This document shows, one piece after another, positions 7,934-17,607 of a DNA stretch of 53,772 bases. Position 1 is the first letter of the stretch. Each line of letters begins with the position of its first letter. A model generated the notes under the pieces. It worked only from the letters and a program-made list of their open reading frames with translations, searched no databases and was not told the origin of the DNA. The DNA is from Microbacteriaceae bacterium PS02344 (GTDB taxonomy: Bacteria > Actinomycetota > Actinomycetes > Actinomycetales > Microbacteriaceae): positions 1-53,772 of the forward strand of contig JASCNZ010000017.1 of assembly GCA_029959905.1 (NCBI GenBank). Direction: 5' to 3'. The position numbers and the translations under genes are program-made.

Positions 7934-9384
7934 CTGCCCAGCACCGCCTCTATGACCTTCTTCGCAATCGGAGCGGCGATCGTGTCGCCGGATCCGGACT
8001 GACCCTGTCCTCCGCCGTCTTCGACGACGACCGCTACTGCCACCGCCGGGTCGTCCGCCGGCGCGAAGCCGGTGAACCACAACGTGTGCGGCTTGTTTCC
8101 GTTCTCAGCGGTTCCGGTCTTACCGGCCACGTCGATCCCGTCTATTCTTGCACCCTGCGCAGCGCCGGTTGAGACGCTGGCGACCATGGCCTCCGTCACC
8201 TCGTCGGCGACGTCGGATTCGAGCGCCCGCCCGAACTCGCTGTCCTCGCCCGACCGCACGACCGACAGGTCGTCGCCGATGACCTGGTCGACCATCCGCG
8301 GGTTCATCACCACCCCGTCGTTCGCGATCCCCGCCGAGATCATCGCGATCTGCAGCGGCGTCGCGGTGACCTGGCCCTGCCCGAACCCGCTCAGCGCGGT
8401 CTGCGCGTCGTCGAGGGCGCGCGGGTAGCTCGACGGCGTCGAGGTGAGCGGGATGTCGAAGCTGCGGTTGTAGCCGAACTTCTCGGCCATCTCGCGGATG
8501 GCGTCGTCGCCCAGCTCGACCGCCAGCTCGGCCATCGGGATGTTGCAGCTCAGGCGGATCGCCTCGGCGATCGACACCGTCTCGCCGGGTCCGCAGGTGC
8601 CGCCCCAGGCGTTCGAGACGCGGTTGCTCGAGCCGGGGAGGGTGTACGTCACGGGGTTCGGCAGCGTGGAGTCGGGCGAGTACTCGCCGCTCGCGTACGC
8701 GGCGGCCGCGACGACGAGCTTGAACGTCGAGCCCGGAGGGTTGAGGTCGCCGGCGATCGCTCGGTTCGACAGCGGCTTGAGCGGGTCGTCGGAGAGCTGG
8801 TCGTAGGTGGCGTTCGCGGCATCCGCATCGTGGGTCGCCAGCAGGTTCGTGTCGAAACCGGGCGTCGACACCAGGGCGAGGATGCGTCCGGTCGAGGGCT
8901 CGATCGCGACCACGGCGCCCTTCATCGAGCCGAGGGCGTCGTACGCGGCCTTCTGTGCGGCGGCGTCGAGCGAGAGTTCGACGTTGTAGCCCTGCTGCGG
9001 CTGACCCGACAGGATGCGGTCGATCTCGGAGAGGAACGCACTCGAGCCCGTTCCCGACAGGTCGGCGTTCAGCGCCTGCTCGATCCCCGTGCGGGAATCG
9101 AGGGCGGCGTTGAAGTAGCCGGTCACGGGCGCCCACATCGGAGCATCCGCGTACACCCGCTGGTACTGGTACCGATCGTCGCTCGGCACCGACGAGGCGA
9201 TCGTGACGCCGTCGACGATGATCGCGCCGCGCTGGATCTCGTAGCTGTCGAGCTGGGTGCGCTTGTTGTTGCCGTTCTGCGCGAGGGCGTCGGCCTGCAC
9301 GACCTGGATGAAGCTGGTCGAGGCGAAGAGCGCGATGAACATGAAGAGCATCACAATGCTGAGGCGTCGCAGTTCCTTGGTCAT
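7930..9384 (-). CDS. pbpA: Penicillin-binding protein, class B transpeptidase
   Basis: This 484-residue bitopic enzyme cross-links peptidoglycan with the RodA glycosyltransferase. An N-terminal anchor helix (about 8-29) is followed by a short N-terminal domain and the transpeptidase domain with all three motifs: Ser219 in STFK, SCN at 279-281 and KTG at 421-423. A GGGAGG ribosome site precedes the ATG. It begins 37 bp after the rodA stop and its own stop overlaps the pknA start, consistent with one operon. Confidence 0.95.
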   Translation of the reverse strand: MTKELRRLSIVMLFMFIALFASTSFIQVVQADALAQNGNNKRTQLDSYEIQRGAIIVDGVTIASSVPSDDRYQYQRVYADAPMWAPVTGYFNAALDSRTGIEQALNADLSGTGSSAFLSEIDRILSGQPQQGYNVELSLDAAAQKAAYDALGSMKGAVVAIEPSTGRILALVSTPGFDTNLLATHDADAANATYDQLSDDPLKPLSNRAIAGDLNPPGSTFKLVVAAAAYASGEYSPDSTLPNPVTYTLPGSSNRVSNAWGGTCGPGETVSIAEAIRLSCNIPMAELAVELGDDAIREMAEKFGYNRSFDIPLTSTPSSYPRALDDAQTALSGFGQGQVTATPLQIAMISAGIANDGVVMNPRMVDQVIGDDLSVVRSGEDSEFGRALESDVADEVTEAMVASVSTGAAQGARIDGIDVAGKTGTAENGNKPHTLWFTGFAPADDPAVAVAVVVEDGGGQGQSGSGDTIAAPIAKKVIEAVLGR

Positions 9385-9421
9385 GCGGCACCTCCCGTGG
9401 TCGTGTTCGTCGTGGTCCGGG

Positions 9422-10807
9422 TCATCCGATCACCACTCTCGGTTGGCGGCGCACGCCGTCGGAGATACGCAGCAGGATCGCGATGATGAGCCAGTTGGCG
9501 ATCAACGACGACCCACCTGCCGCGAGGAACGGCGTCGTGAGCCCGGTGAGCGGGATGAGCCGCGTGACCCCGCCGACCATGATGAACACCTGCAGCGCGA
9601 TCGTGAACGACAGGCCGGTGGCGAGCAGCTTTCCGAAGTCGTCCTGCCCGGCGAGGCCGATGCGGATGCCCCGGCTGACGAACACCATGTACAGGCAGAG
9701 GATCGCGAACAGGCCGATGAGCCCGATCTCCTCGCCGAGGCTGGTGATGATGTAGTCGCTGTGCGCGAGCGGGGTGACCTCGGGGCGCCCCTGTCCCCAG
9801 CCGGTGCCCATGAGACCGCCGCGGGCGAGGCCGAAGAGGCCCTGCATCGGCTGGTAACCGGGCCCGTCGGGGTCGACCTGCTCCGGATCGAACAGGAACA
9901 GCCAGTTGATGAAGCGTCCGCGCACGTAGCTGAGGATCTGCGTCGCGACGGCCACACCCGCGGCGACGAGGCCGAGGCCGATCACCACCCAGCTCGTCTT
10001 GCCCGTGGCGACGTAGAGCATCGCGATGAACAGGCCGAAGATCAGGGTTCCGGTGCCGAGGTCGCGCTGGATCACGATGATGCCGAGCGAGATCGCCCAC
10101 ACGACCAGCACCGGCCCGAGTTCGCGCATGCGCGGCCACGTGATGCCGAGGAACTTCGTGCCGACCGACGTGAGGCTCTCGCGGGTGCGCACGAGGTAGC
10201 CCGCGAAGAAGATGGCGAGGCAGATCTTCGCGATCTCTCCGGGCTGGAAGGCGAACAGGCCGCCGAGCGACACCCACACCTGCGCGTTCGCATCGGGGAT
10301 GCGCAGACCGGGCACGAAGGGCAGCAGCAGCAGCAGGATGCCCGCGAAGCCGAAGATGTAGGTGTAGCGGAACAGCACGCGGTAGTTCCGCAGCATGATG
10401 ACCACGGTGATCGCGCCCGCCAGCGAGATCGCCGTCCAGGCGAGCTGCTTCGTCGAGTAGGCATCCCACCCGGTGAGCCGCTTGGCGATGTCGATGCGGT
10501 AGATCATCGCGATGCCCAGCCCCGTGAGCAGGGTGCCGATCGGCAGCACGAAGGGATCGGCATCCGACGCGACGAACCGCAGCGTGAAGTGCAGCGCGAA
10601 GGCGAGCACGGCGAGGCCGCCGCCGATCGCGAGGATCATCGGGTCGATCGTGCCCAGCGCGCCGAGCTGCACCAGCGTGAGCGACGACGCCGCCACGACC
10701 ACGGCGAACAGCAGCAGCCAGAACTCGCGGTTGCGCTGGGTCTGCGGCATGCGCAGACGCTTCAGCGCCTTGAGGACGGCGGTGTCGGTCGACACGTCGG
10801 TGCTCAT
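9422..10807 (-). CDS. rodA: SEDS peptidoglycan glycosyltransferase, RodA/FtsW family
   Basis: The product has 461 residues and about ten to twelve predicted membrane helices. SEDS proteins polymerise lipid II into glycan strands and work with a class B PBP, here the adjacent pbpA. The conserved QRDLGTG segment and the C-terminal PLTGLTTPFLAAGGSS stretch are present. The first 30 residues are cytoplasmic and basic. The ATG overlaps the pstP stop (ATGA), indicating coupled translation. By position next to pbpA and the kinases it is RodA-like rather than FtsW. Confidence 0.95.
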   Translation of the reverse strand: MSTDVSTDTAVLKALKRLRMPQTQRNREFWLLLFAVVVAASSLTLVQLGALGTIDPMILAIGGGLAVLAFALHFTLRFVASDADPFVLPIGTLLTGLGIAMIYRIDIAKRLTGWDAYSTKQLAWTAISLAGAITVVIMLRNYRVLFRYTYIFGFAGILLLLLPFVPGLRIPDANAQVWVSLGGLFAFQPGEIAKICLAIFFAGYLVRTRESLTSVGTKFLGITWPRMRELGPVLVVWAISLGIIVIQRDLGTGTLIFGLFIAMLYVATGKTSWVVIGLGLVAAGVAVATQILSYVRGRFINWLFLFDPEQVDPDGPGYQPMQGLFGLARGGLMGTGWGQGRPEVTPLAHSDYIITSLGEEIGLIGLFAILCLYMVFVSRGIRIGLAGQDDFGKLLATGLSFTIALQVFIMVGGVTRLIPLTGLTTPFLAAGGSSLIANWLIIAILLRISDGVRRQPRVVIG

Positions 10808-12117
10808 CCCTCACCCCCGTCGGTCGTCTCTTCGGGAGCCGGCGTGGGCAGCGGGGTCTCGGTGGGGAGCGGGGTCGGCAGCACGTTGGCCTCGGCGGCC
10901 GCACGCAGACGGTCGACGATCGCCATGGCATCCGACAGCGAACGCGCCGAGATGGTGCGCTCGACCGTCGTGCGCTGGAACTGCGGGAGGTCGGCGAGCA
11001 GGATGTCGGTGTCCTCCGCGACCGTCGACAGGGTGATCGGGCCGATGTTCTGCTGCACGCCCTGGAAGATCACGACGCTGTCGTCGTCGGCGCCGATGAA
11101 GTAGCGCGTCTGCGTCCAGCTGTAGGCCGCGAAGGCCGCGAACGCGAGCATGCCGATCACGAGCAGCATCGCCGCGATCCAGCCGATGCGCCGGCGCGTG
11201 GCCCGTCGGCGGTCCTCTTCGATGAGCTCTTCGAGGTATTCGGCGGCGGGTTCGAAGTGCGTCGGCTCGTTCGCGGCCTGGCGCACCGGGTGCAGCCAGC
11301 TGCTGCGCGGTGCGCGCACCGGCGGCACGATGACGCCCGACGGGTTCGAGGCCGAGCCGACGATCGTCGGCGTGCCGGAGGACAGCGGATGCTGGCCGCC
11401 GACGTCGACGAGCACGATCGTGACGTTGTCGGGCGCCCCGCCGTCGAGCGCCTGCTTGAGCAGATTGTCTGCCGTGCGCCCCGGAGGCTGGTCGAGGCGC
11501 AGCGCCTTGAGGATGCGGGTTTCATCGACGACGCCCGAGAGTCCGTCGGAGCAGAGCAGCCAGCGGTCGCCGGGCTGCGTCGGCATGACGAACATGTCGA
11601 GCTCGGGGTCGGAGTCCATGTCGCTGAGCACGCGCATGAGCACAGACCGGCGCGGGTGATAGCGCGCTTCTTCAGGCGTGATTCGACCGGAGTCGACGAG
11701 GCGCTGCACGAAGGTGTGGTCGGCGGTGATCTGGGTGAGCGCATCGTCGCGGTACAGATAGATGCGCGAGTCGCCGATGTGGCCGATCACCGCGTAGTCG
11801 TCGACCATGATGATCGCGCTGACGGTGGTGCCGAGGCCTGCGAGCTCGGGGCGGTCTTTCGCGGCGCGGATCAGGTCGCCTGCCGCGGTCGTCGCCGCCG
11901 CCTGCAGCGACGCCTGCGCGTCGTCGGTCGACTCGTACGCCTGGTCGAGCGGTTCGAGGCGCTGGATAGCGATGCTCGACGCGACGTCGCCACCCGCGTG
12001 GCCGCCCATGCCGTCGGCGACGGCGAACAGGTTGGCCCCGGCGTAGCCGGAGTCCTGGTTGTTGGAGCGGACCTTCCCGGTGTGGGAGATCGCGGCGCTC
12101 GAACCCTCGAAGACCAT
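10804..12117 (-). CDS. pstP: PP2C-family Ser/Thr phosphatase PstP
   Basis: This 437-residue phosphatase removes phosphates placed by PknA/PknB. The metal-binding PP2C motifs are present, including RSNNQD (17-22), VADGMGGH (33-40), GDSRIYLY and the CSDGLSG loop, within about 1-240. A basic linker leads to one membrane helix (about 312-334) and an extracellular tail that ends in Thr/Pro/Glu repeats. No clear ribosome site is seen; the start is 7 nt after the fhaB stop, so it probably relies on coupling. Confidence 0.94.
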   Translation of the reverse strand: MVFEGSSAAISHTGKVRSNNQDSGYAGANLFAVADGMGGHAGGDVASSIAIQRLEPLDQAYESTDDAQASLQAAATTAAGDLIRAAKDRPELAGLGTTVSAIIMVDDYAVIGHIGDSRIYLYRDDALTQITADHTFVQRLVDSGRITPEEARYHPRRSVLMRVLSDMDSDPELDMFVMPTQPGDRWLLCSDGLSGVVDETRILKALRLDQPPGRTADNLLKQALDGGAPDNVTIVLVDVGGQHPLSSGTPTIVGSASNPSGVIVPPVRAPRSSWLHPVRQAANEPTHFEPAAEYLEELIEEDRRRATRRRIGWIAAMLLVIGMLAFAAFAAYSWTQTRYFIGADDDSVVIFQGVQQNIGPITLSTVAEDTDILLADLPQFQRTTVERTISARSLSDAMAIVDRLRAAAEANVLPTPLPTETPLPTPAPEETTDGGEG

Positions 12118-12124
12118 GCCGGAG

Positions 12125-12646
12125 TCAGGCCCGCAGCTCGAACGTCGTGGCCCCGACCTTGACGGGCGTGCCGAGCGACAGGGACACCGGCGAGCCGCTG
12201 ACTCGCTGACCGGCGACGAACGTGCCGTTGGTGGAGTCGAGGTCCTGCACCGCCCACGCGTCGCCGCGGAGAACGAGGCGGGCGTGATGGCTGGAGGTGT
12301 AGTCGTCGCGGATCACGAGCGCCGACTCGCTCGACCGCCCGATCGTGAGGGTGTCGTTGCCGAGCGGCAGTTCGAGACCGGCCTTCGGACCGGAGGTGAT
12401 GACGAGACGCTTGGCCGTGGCGATGGTCGCCGGGCCGGTCTGCGCCCGTGCGGAGGCGGGCTTCGCCGCCGGCTTCGGGGCGGCGGCGCCGGAGGATGCG
12501 GACGCGCCCGCGGCGGCCTCGGCCGGGAGCTTGCGCGCCTTCACGCCGAACAGGTCGGCGCGCAGCGAATACACGACCCCGAACACGAAGAACCACAGCA
12601 GCACCAGGAACCCGATGCGCAGCAGCAGGAGGACGAGCTCGCTCAC
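12125..12646 (-). CDS. fhaB: FHA-domain membrane protein FhaB (FipA)
   Basis: The product has 173 residues and starts at a GTG that overlaps the fhaA stop (GTGA). An N-terminal membrane helix (about 3-25) precedes an Ala/Pro-rich linker and a C-terminal FHA domain (about 95-165) with the phosphothreonine-binding signature (IGRSSES, SSHHARL, DSTNGTFV). In M. tuberculosis FipA is phosphorylated by PknA and linked to FtsZ and FtsQ. The longer upstream frame lies inside fhaA and is not used. Confidence 0.92.
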   Translation of the reverse strand: MSELVLLLLRIGFLVLLWFFVFGVVYSLRADLFGVKARKLPAEAAAGASASSGAAAPKPAAKPASARAQTGPATIATAKRLVITSGPKAGLELPLGNDTLTIGRSSESALVIRDDYTSSHHARLVLRGDAWAVQDLDSTNGTFVAGQRVSGSPVSLSLGTPVKVGATTFELRA

Positions 12647-13365
12647 GACAGGCCCCCGAACATGCGGGTCGCCGCGTCGCCGCCGGAGCCACGCGACGGC
12701 GTCGACTGCGGCACGACGCGGAAGACGAGGTCGGTGCGGCCGATCGTGATGGTCGTGTCGGACGGCAGAGATGCCTCGCGCAGCTTCTGCCCGTTGACCT
12801 TCGTGCCGTTCGTCGAGCCGAGGTCGCGCATCATGGCGCGCTCGCCGTCCCACAGGATCTCGGCGTGCTTGCGGCTCGAACCGGCATCCGAGATCGTGAT
12901 GTCGGCATCCGACCCGCGCCCGATCACGGTGCGCGCCTGCGTGACGACGTGGCGGCGGCCGTCGACATCGACGACGGCCTGCCAGCTGACACGGCTCTCG
13001 ACCGAACCCGAGCTGACGCGCACCGTGCCGGTGGCGACCTTCTCGTCGGTCTCGAGCGAGATGGTGAGGGGACCGGCGAAGCTGTATCCCTGCGACGACG
13101 CGTGCTTCGTGAGCAGCGCGTGCAACTCGTCGGTCAGCGCACTGCCGAGGCCGCGCATGCGATCGGCGTCGTCGGCGCTCAGGCGCACGACGAAGTTGTT
13201 GGGCGTGATGATGCGGTCGCGGCTGACGACCGCGGCCTTCGTGTCGGCCTCGCGGCGCAGGGCCGAGGCGATCTCGACCGGCTGGATGCCGCTGCGAAAG
13301 GTCTTCGCGAACGCGCCATTCACCGCGCGCTCGAGACCTTTCTCGAAGCTGTCAAGTAGTCCCAC
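12643..13365 (-). CDS. fhaA: DUF3662 and FHA domain protein FhaA
   Basis: The product has 240 residues and starts with GTG after an AGAGGAG site. The N-terminal DUF3662 domain covers about 1-115, followed by a linker and an FHA domain (about 150-225) with GRGSDAD, SSRKHAE and GSTNGTKVNG. FhaA binds phosphorylated partners such as MviN in M. tuberculosis and regulates wall precursor export. It is first in the operon, with tRNA-Leu reading away upstream. M. tuberculosis FhaA has a long unstructured middle; here it is much shorter. Confidence 0.93.
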   Translation of the reverse strand: MGLLDSFEKGLERAVNGAFAKTFRSGIQPVEIASALRREADTKAAVVSRDRIITPNNFVVRLSADDADRMRGLGSALTDELHALLTKHASSQGYSFAGPLTISLETDEKVATGTVRVSSGSVESRVSWQAVVDVDGRRHVVTQARTVIGRGSDADITISDAGSSRKHAEILWDGERAMMRDLGSTNGTKVNGQKLREASLPSDTTITIGRTDLVFRVVPQSTPSRGSGGDAATRMFGGLS

Positions 13366-13482
13366 GGGGCTCCTCTGGCATGCCGACTGGTACGGCCATC
13401 GTAGCCAGGTGTCCTGGAAATCCCCCGCGCAGGCGGTTGTGGCGCGGGTTTCCGGGGGTTCGAGCGGGGGAGCGGTCGCGAG

Positions 13483-13512
13483 TTTTCGGTGCGGCGGAGT
13501 GCGTGATAGCCT
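13483..13512 (+). promoter_or_regulatory. Possible promoter of tRNA-Leu
   Basis: A -10-like TAGCCT is at 13507-13512, with a weak -35-like TTTTCG at 13483-13488 (18-nt spacer). Transcription would start about 25 nt before the mature tRNA. Confidence 0.45.
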
Positions 13513-13545
13513 TGCGAAGTTGAGTTCTCCGGAACGAGACGACTC

Positions 13546-13628
13546 GCGCGAGTGGCGGAATGGTAGACGCGCTGGCTTCAGGTGCCAGTGTCCTTATGGA
13601 CGTGGGGGTTCAAGTCCCCCCTCGCGCA
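13546..13628 (+). tRNA. tRNA-Leu (anticodon CAG)
   Basis: The acceptor stem is GCGCGAG (13546-13552) with CTCGCGC (13621-13627), and the discriminator base is A. The anticodon loop TTCAGGT inside the CTGGC/GCCAG stem gives CAG, reading CTG codons. The long variable arm (GTGTCCTTATGGACG) marks a class II tRNA and the GTTCAAG T-loop is present. CCA is not encoded. Confidence 0.97.
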
Positions 13629-13640
13629 CGCGAATGTGAG

Positions 13641-13667
13641 AAGGCCGGGCCCATCGGGTCCGGCCTT
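13641..13667 (+). terminator. Terminator of tRNA-Leu
   Basis: The arms AAGGCCGGGCCC (13641-13652) and GGGTCCGGCCTT (13656-13667) form a 12-bp stem with one G-T pair and a 3-nt loop, 13 nt after the tRNA. A short T-containing stretch follows. Confidence 0.85.
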
Positions 13668-13799
13668 CGTCGTTCCTGGGGCTGTGGACGAGGCGGATGC
13701 GGTCTGTCGCCGGCGCTCGCGGCACCCGGGAAGAAACCGGAGCGGTTCGCGGTTCCCTCATCGTCGGGTCGACAGGGCCCGCCCGAGAAGGAGCACGTC

Positions 13800-14993
13800 A
13801 TGACCGCATCCGCCGTTTCACCCCGACACGCGAGGGGTTTCTGGGTCGTGGCGGTGACGTTCCTGCTCGTCATGGCGTACTCGACCGTGCCGACACCCCT
13901 GTATCCCCTCTATCAAGCGGCGGATGGCTTCCCGGTGTCGACCATCACCGTGATCTTCGCGGCGTACGCGGTGGGCGTGGTGGCGAGCCTGTTCCTGCTC
14001 GGTCACATCAGCGACTGGATGGGACGCCGGCGGATGCTCGTCATCGCGATCCTCGTGTCGGCGCTCTCGGCGGTGCTGTTCATGGTGTTCACCGACGTCG
14101 CCGGGCTGCTCGTCGCCCGGGTCGTGAACGGTGTGAGCATCGGCGTGCTGACGGCCACCGCGACCGCCCACCTGGGAGAGCTGCGCGCACAGGCGCGCCC
14201 CGACGAGAACGTCATCGTCGCGGCGGCGGTCGCGGGTGGCGCGAACCTCGGCGGTCTGGGTCTCGGCCCCGTCATCGGCGGCCTCTTCGCCGACTACCTT
14301 CCCGACCCGCTGCACCTGCCGCACACCGTGTTCGCGATCGTGCTCATCGGGCTCGCCATCGCCATCACGCTCGTGCCCGAGACGGTGGATGCCGCACCCC
14401 GCGCGTACCGCCCGCAGCGCATCGCCGTGCCCCGCGGCGCCCGCAGCACCTTCCTCACCGCCGGATTCGCAGCCTTCGCGGGGTTCGCCCTCTTCGGCCT
14501 CTTCACCTCGCTCGCCCCGAGCATCCTCATCGGCACCTTCGACCAGACGGCGCACCTCGTCGCCGGTTTGACCGTGTTCGCGGTGTTCGGGGCCGCCGCG
14601 GCGGCACAGGTCGTGCTCGGCGCGCTCCCGCAGCGCGTGCAGCTGCTCTTCGCCGCCATCGCGAGCGGCACGGGGCTGGTGCTCATCGCCCTGGGAGCCG
14701 TGCTCCCCTCTCTGCCGCTCTTCATCGGCGGCGGCCTGGTCGCCGGCGCCGGTGTCGGGGCGCTGTTCAAGAACGCGCTCGCCGCAGCCGCCAGCGTCGC
14801 AGAGCCCGGCAAGCGCGGTGAGACGCTCGCCGGCATCTTCCTCGTCGCCTATCTCGGCCTCGCCGTGCCGGTGCTCGCGATCGGCGCCGCGTTGACGGTC
14901 GTGCCGCAGACGACGGTGCTGCTGATCTTCGCGACACTGGTCGCCGTGGTCACGGTGTTCGGCGCGCTGCGCATGCGTCGCAGCATCCGCTGA
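13800..14993 (+). CDS. MFS transporter
   Basis: The product has 397 residues and about 12 predicted membrane helices, so it is a complete major facilitator. The loop motif GHISDWMGRRRM between helices 2 and 3 is the MFS motif A. The ATG follows a good AGAAGGAG site; the longer frame upstream would run into the tRNA. The substrate is unknown; the size and motif resemble drug or sugar exporters. It is a single gene with a GC hairpin after it. Confidence 0.88.
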   Translation: MTASAVSPRHARGFWVVAVTFLLVMAYSTVPTPLYPLYQAADGFPVSTITVIFAAYAVGVVASLFLLGHISDWMGRRRMLVIAILVSALSAVLFMVFTDVAGLLVARVVNGVSIGVLTATATAHLGELRAQARPDENVIVAAAVAGGANLGGLGLGPVIGGLFADYLPDPLHLPHTVFAIVLIGLAIAITLVPETVDAAPRAYRPQRIAVPRGARSTFLTAGFAAFAGFALFGLFTSLAPSILIGTFDQTAHLVAGLTVFAVFGAAAAAQVVLGALPQRVQLLFAAIASGTGLVLIALGAVLPSLPLFIGGGLVAGAGVGALFKNALAAAASVAEPGKRGETLAGIFLVAYLGLAVPVLAIGAALTVVPQTTVLLIFATLVAVVTVFGALRMRRSIR

Positions 14994-14994
14994 C

Positions 14995-15011
14995 CGCGGG
15001 GCGGCCCCGCG
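14995..15011. terminator. GC-rich hairpin after the MFS gene
   Basis: CGCGGGG and CCCCGCG form a 7-bp stem with a 3-nt loop directly after the stop codon. No T-tract follows. The rest of the gap to 15246 shows no gene or clear signal. Confidence 0.5.
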
Positions 15012-15246
15012 TTCGTCGTCGACGCGCGGCGGACGCGCCGGTCACCGCTCACCTGGGCATTCGGACCGATCAGAACCGGGAAAAGGGATGGGGTCGCGCT
15101 GACGAGAGCGGGACGCTCGGCCGCGGGCATACGCCGCGAGAGGTATCCGCGTCCCTCGCCCGCCGGCACGGACGAGGCAGGCGCCATCACATGCTCTACT
15201 GGAGGCTGAGCCGCTGCCTCCGGGGTCAGGGCGGGGAGGGGAGCGC

Positions 15247-15609
15247 GTGTCGAAGATCATCGGCCTGATTCTCGTCACGGTCATCGGGGTGCTCTGCGGT
15301 CTGAGCGGCGCCGCTCAGCTCAACCTTTCCGGTCTCGTCTGGAGCGGGGACGGATTCGGCCACGCCCCCTATTGGGAGCCCATGGAGAGCGGCGTCGGGG
15401 TGGGTCTTGCCGTCATTCTGCTTCTCGTGTGGCTGGCGTCGCTGGTCGCGATTGCTGTCGTCTCGCGAACCGGCGCTGCAACAGTAGGTGGCATGAAGGC
15501 GAAGAGTCTCGGGATCGCCCTCATCTCTCTGTCCAGCGGCCTCACGCTGGCGGCGCTGATCCTGGCGCTGTTCGTTCTGCCGGCGCAATACACCTGGATG
15601 TATTACTGA
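15247..15609 (+). CDS. Small three-TM membrane protein, hypothetical
   Basis: The product has 120 residues and starts with GTG after a GGGGAGGGGAG site. Three hydrophobic segments are seen (about 4-25, 51-73, 85-110), with an external loop rich in Trp, Gly and Glu (WSGDGFGHAPYWEP) between the first two. I do not recognise a family. Codon use matches its neighbours. It stands alone between an MFS gene and a convergent PPOX-type gene. Confidence 0.65.
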   Translation: MSKIIGLILVTVIGVLCGLSGAAQLNLSGLVWSGDGFGHAPYWEPMESGVGVGLAVILLLVWLASLVAIAVVSRTGAATVGGMKAKSLGIALISLSSGLTLAALILALFVLPAQYTWMYY

Positions 15610-15688
15610 AGGAAGCGCGGCGGTGAGCGGCGGAAGTCCTTCCGTCGGGGAGCCCCCTGCACACGAAGGTCCGCGTGCCTCGGCCCCC

Positions 15689-16228
15689 TCAGTCGGCGGT
15701 CGGCGGCGCGAAGTGCGGGATGGGCGAGGGGCGCTCCCCGCGCTGAGAGCGGTGCTCGGCGGCCGCCTCGTCGGTGAGCGGTACCGCGTACACCGCGGGT
15801 GCGATCCGGGGGTTCTTCGGGAACCGGCGGCCCGTGATCGAGCGCGCCGCGACCTTCAGGACGAACGGCTTCGGGGTCGCCGTCCACGACTCGAACCGCT
15901 CGACTCCGACCCGGCGGAGCTCGGCCTCACTCGTCACCTGGGCGGCGACACCGCGCACGACGACGCTCCAGTACTGCGCATCGTCCTCCCCGTCGACCTC
16001 CACCGCGACGTACGAGTGCGCCGCGATGGCGAGCACCTTCGCATCGAACGCCGAGCGGATGTAGACGGCGTCGTCGACGACGAGATGGTTCACCGGTCGG
16101 ATGTCGGGTGCCCCGTCCGGCCCGTCGAACGCCAGCCGGCAGAGGGCCGTGGTGGAGAGCATCCGCCAGCACTCGGCGCCATCCATCTCGAGGGGGAGTG
16201 CCGTCTCCGGGGATTCATCCGTCGACAT
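15689..16228 (-). CDS. Pyridoxamine 5'-phosphate oxidase-family protein
   Basis: The product has 179 residues. The fold is the FMN-binding split barrel of the PNPOx-like group: CWRMLSTTALCRLAF, DIRPVNHLVVDDAVYIRS and the VAVEVDGEDD segment match its beta strands. The start is set at the second candidate ATG because GGAAGGAG lies 8 nt before it. Relatives bind FMN, F420 or haem and act as oxidoreductases, but the substrate is not readable here. The C-terminus ends with FAPPTAD. Confidence 0.82.
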   Translation of the reverse strand: MSTDESPETALPLEMDGAECWRMLSTTALCRLAFDGPDGAPDIRPVNHLVVDDAVYIRSAFDAKVLAIAAHSYVAVEVDGEDDAQYWSVVVRGVAAQVTSEAELRRVGVERFESWTATPKPFVLKVAARSITGRRFPKNPRIAPAVYAVPLTDEAAAEHRSQRGERPSPIPHFAPPTAD

Positions 16229-16409
16229 GCTCGGTTCTCCTTCCGACATCACCTTCTCTCGATCCTCCTCCGCGGAGGCGGGATCCGCCAGGGCTGCGGT
16301 CAGAGTGCGATCACGTCATCGTCCCCACTAGGGTTCCGACGCGTCACCTCGCCTACGAGACGCGCCGCGCATCCCCGTTAGCGTGGAGCGCTGACAGGGG
16401 AGGGTGACG

Positions 16410-17552
16410 ATGACGGATGCCTCGACGGCAGCGCAGCGCGCGGACGCACTGATGCGCGGCCCCCGCGGGCGGCGGATGCTGCTCGACTTCGCGCGCGCGT
16501 CGGAGGCGCCGACGGCGGACGGCTGGCTCGGCGCGTTCGGGTTGGCCGTGAACCATGCCGCGCATCACCTCGACCCGGATCGGGGGTCGAGCACTCTCAT
16601 CTCGATCGGCGGCGCCCCGGGCGCGTTGCCGGGTGTTCCGCGGGTGTCGCCGCGCGAGGTCGCAGAAGCGTTGGCTCGGCTCGACCTCGCCGCGCCGACG
16701 ATGCCGCGGCTGCGTCAGTCGCTGCAGGCCGCGGCCGACGCAGCCCGCTACTGGCAGGAACCCGATGGCGACGACGTGCTCGCCGCGAGGCCGGAGGTGC
16801 GTGACGCGCTCGCCCGCGTCGCCGCACATGTCGCGCAGGCGCCGGAGAGCGCGTGGTGGTGGTCGCCCATCGCCGCCGAGCAGTGGGCGGTCGAGTGGGT
16901 CGACGACATGCCACGTGAGCCGCTGCACCACGACCCGCGCGACCGACTGCGCGAACGGCGGGCGCAGGAGCTCGAAGAGGAGGTGCAGGCGCAGCGCGAG
17001 CGACCCGCCGACCCGACGGCGCGGTGGAGCGGCAACTGGTGGTCGACCCCGAACTGGGGCATCCCCACGTCGACGCGTGCGTACGCCGACGGGGCGCCGG
17101 TGGCCGTCTGGGCGTGGGAGGACGCGATGGGCTGGGGTGCTGCGAACGCCCACCGGGTGCAGACCCCCGCCGACGCGCGCGTCTTCGAGATCGACTCGAC
17201 GGATGCCTGGGCCGAGCTGTGCGCGCGATTCCCCTTCGAGGCGACCGGGCAGAAGCGGCACGACTGGTTCCGTGCGACCGGGCGCGACGGAGCCTGGGTG
17301 GTGCCCGACTGGGTGCGAGTGGCGGAGCACTACGACGCGGTGCACCTGCCGGTCGCGACCTATCTCGCCGCGGCGGGTTCGGCGATCGCCGTCGACGAGA
17401 CGCGGGCGTCGGTCATCGCGGGGTGGCACCCCGACGAGACGTGCTGGTTCGTGCCCGGCGTGCGGCAGGTCGGTGACGCGGTCGGGTGGGCCCTGCGGGA
17501 GCGCGGGCAGGAGTACGTGTGGGAGCAGGACGCATCGGTCGAACGGCCCTGA
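16410..17552 (+). CDS. Tryptophan-rich protein of unknown function
   Basis: The product has 380 residues and no membrane helix or signal peptide. It is rich in Trp, with clusters at WWWSPIAAEQWAVEWVDD, WSGNWWSTPNWG and WAWEDAMGWG. A central Arg/Glu-rich stretch (RDRLRERRAQELEEEVQAQRE, given in part) may be a coiled coil. The ATG at 16410 is preferred over GTG 16404 because the GGGGAGGG ribosome site abuts the latter. TAGCGT about 25 nt upstream could be a -10. I recognise no family and assign no function. Confidence 0.7.
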   Translation: MTDASTAAQRADALMRGPRGRRMLLDFARASEAPTADGWLGAFGLAVNHAAHHLDPDRGSSTLISIGGAPGALPGVPRVSPREVAEALARLDLAAPTMPRLRQSLQAAADAARYWQEPDGDDVLAARPEVRDALARVAAHVAQAPESAWWWSPIAAEQWAVEWVDDMPREPLHHDPRDRLRERRAQELEEEVQAQRERPADPTARWSGNWWSTPNWGIPTSTRAYADGAPVAVWAWEDAMGWGAANAHRVQTPADARVFEIDSTDAWAELCARFPFEATGQKRHDWFRATGRDGAWVVPDWVRVAEHYDAVHLPVATYLAAAGSAIAVDETRASVIAGWHPDETCWFVPGVRQVGDAVGWALRERGQEYVWEQDASVERP

Positions 17553-17607
17553 TCGCCGGCGACGCGGGCAGACTGGAGGCATCCGGCCCGCGAACTCAGG
17601 AGATCGA

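Noticed and set aside
4724..8002. A 1092-codon open frame on the plus strand opposite pknB and pknA
   Set aside because: It is an artefact of high GC: Arg/Asp/Gly-rich, no domain, and lies wholly antisense to two well-supported kinases. The same holds for the long frames at 9257-11104, 26535-28544 and 28575-30281.
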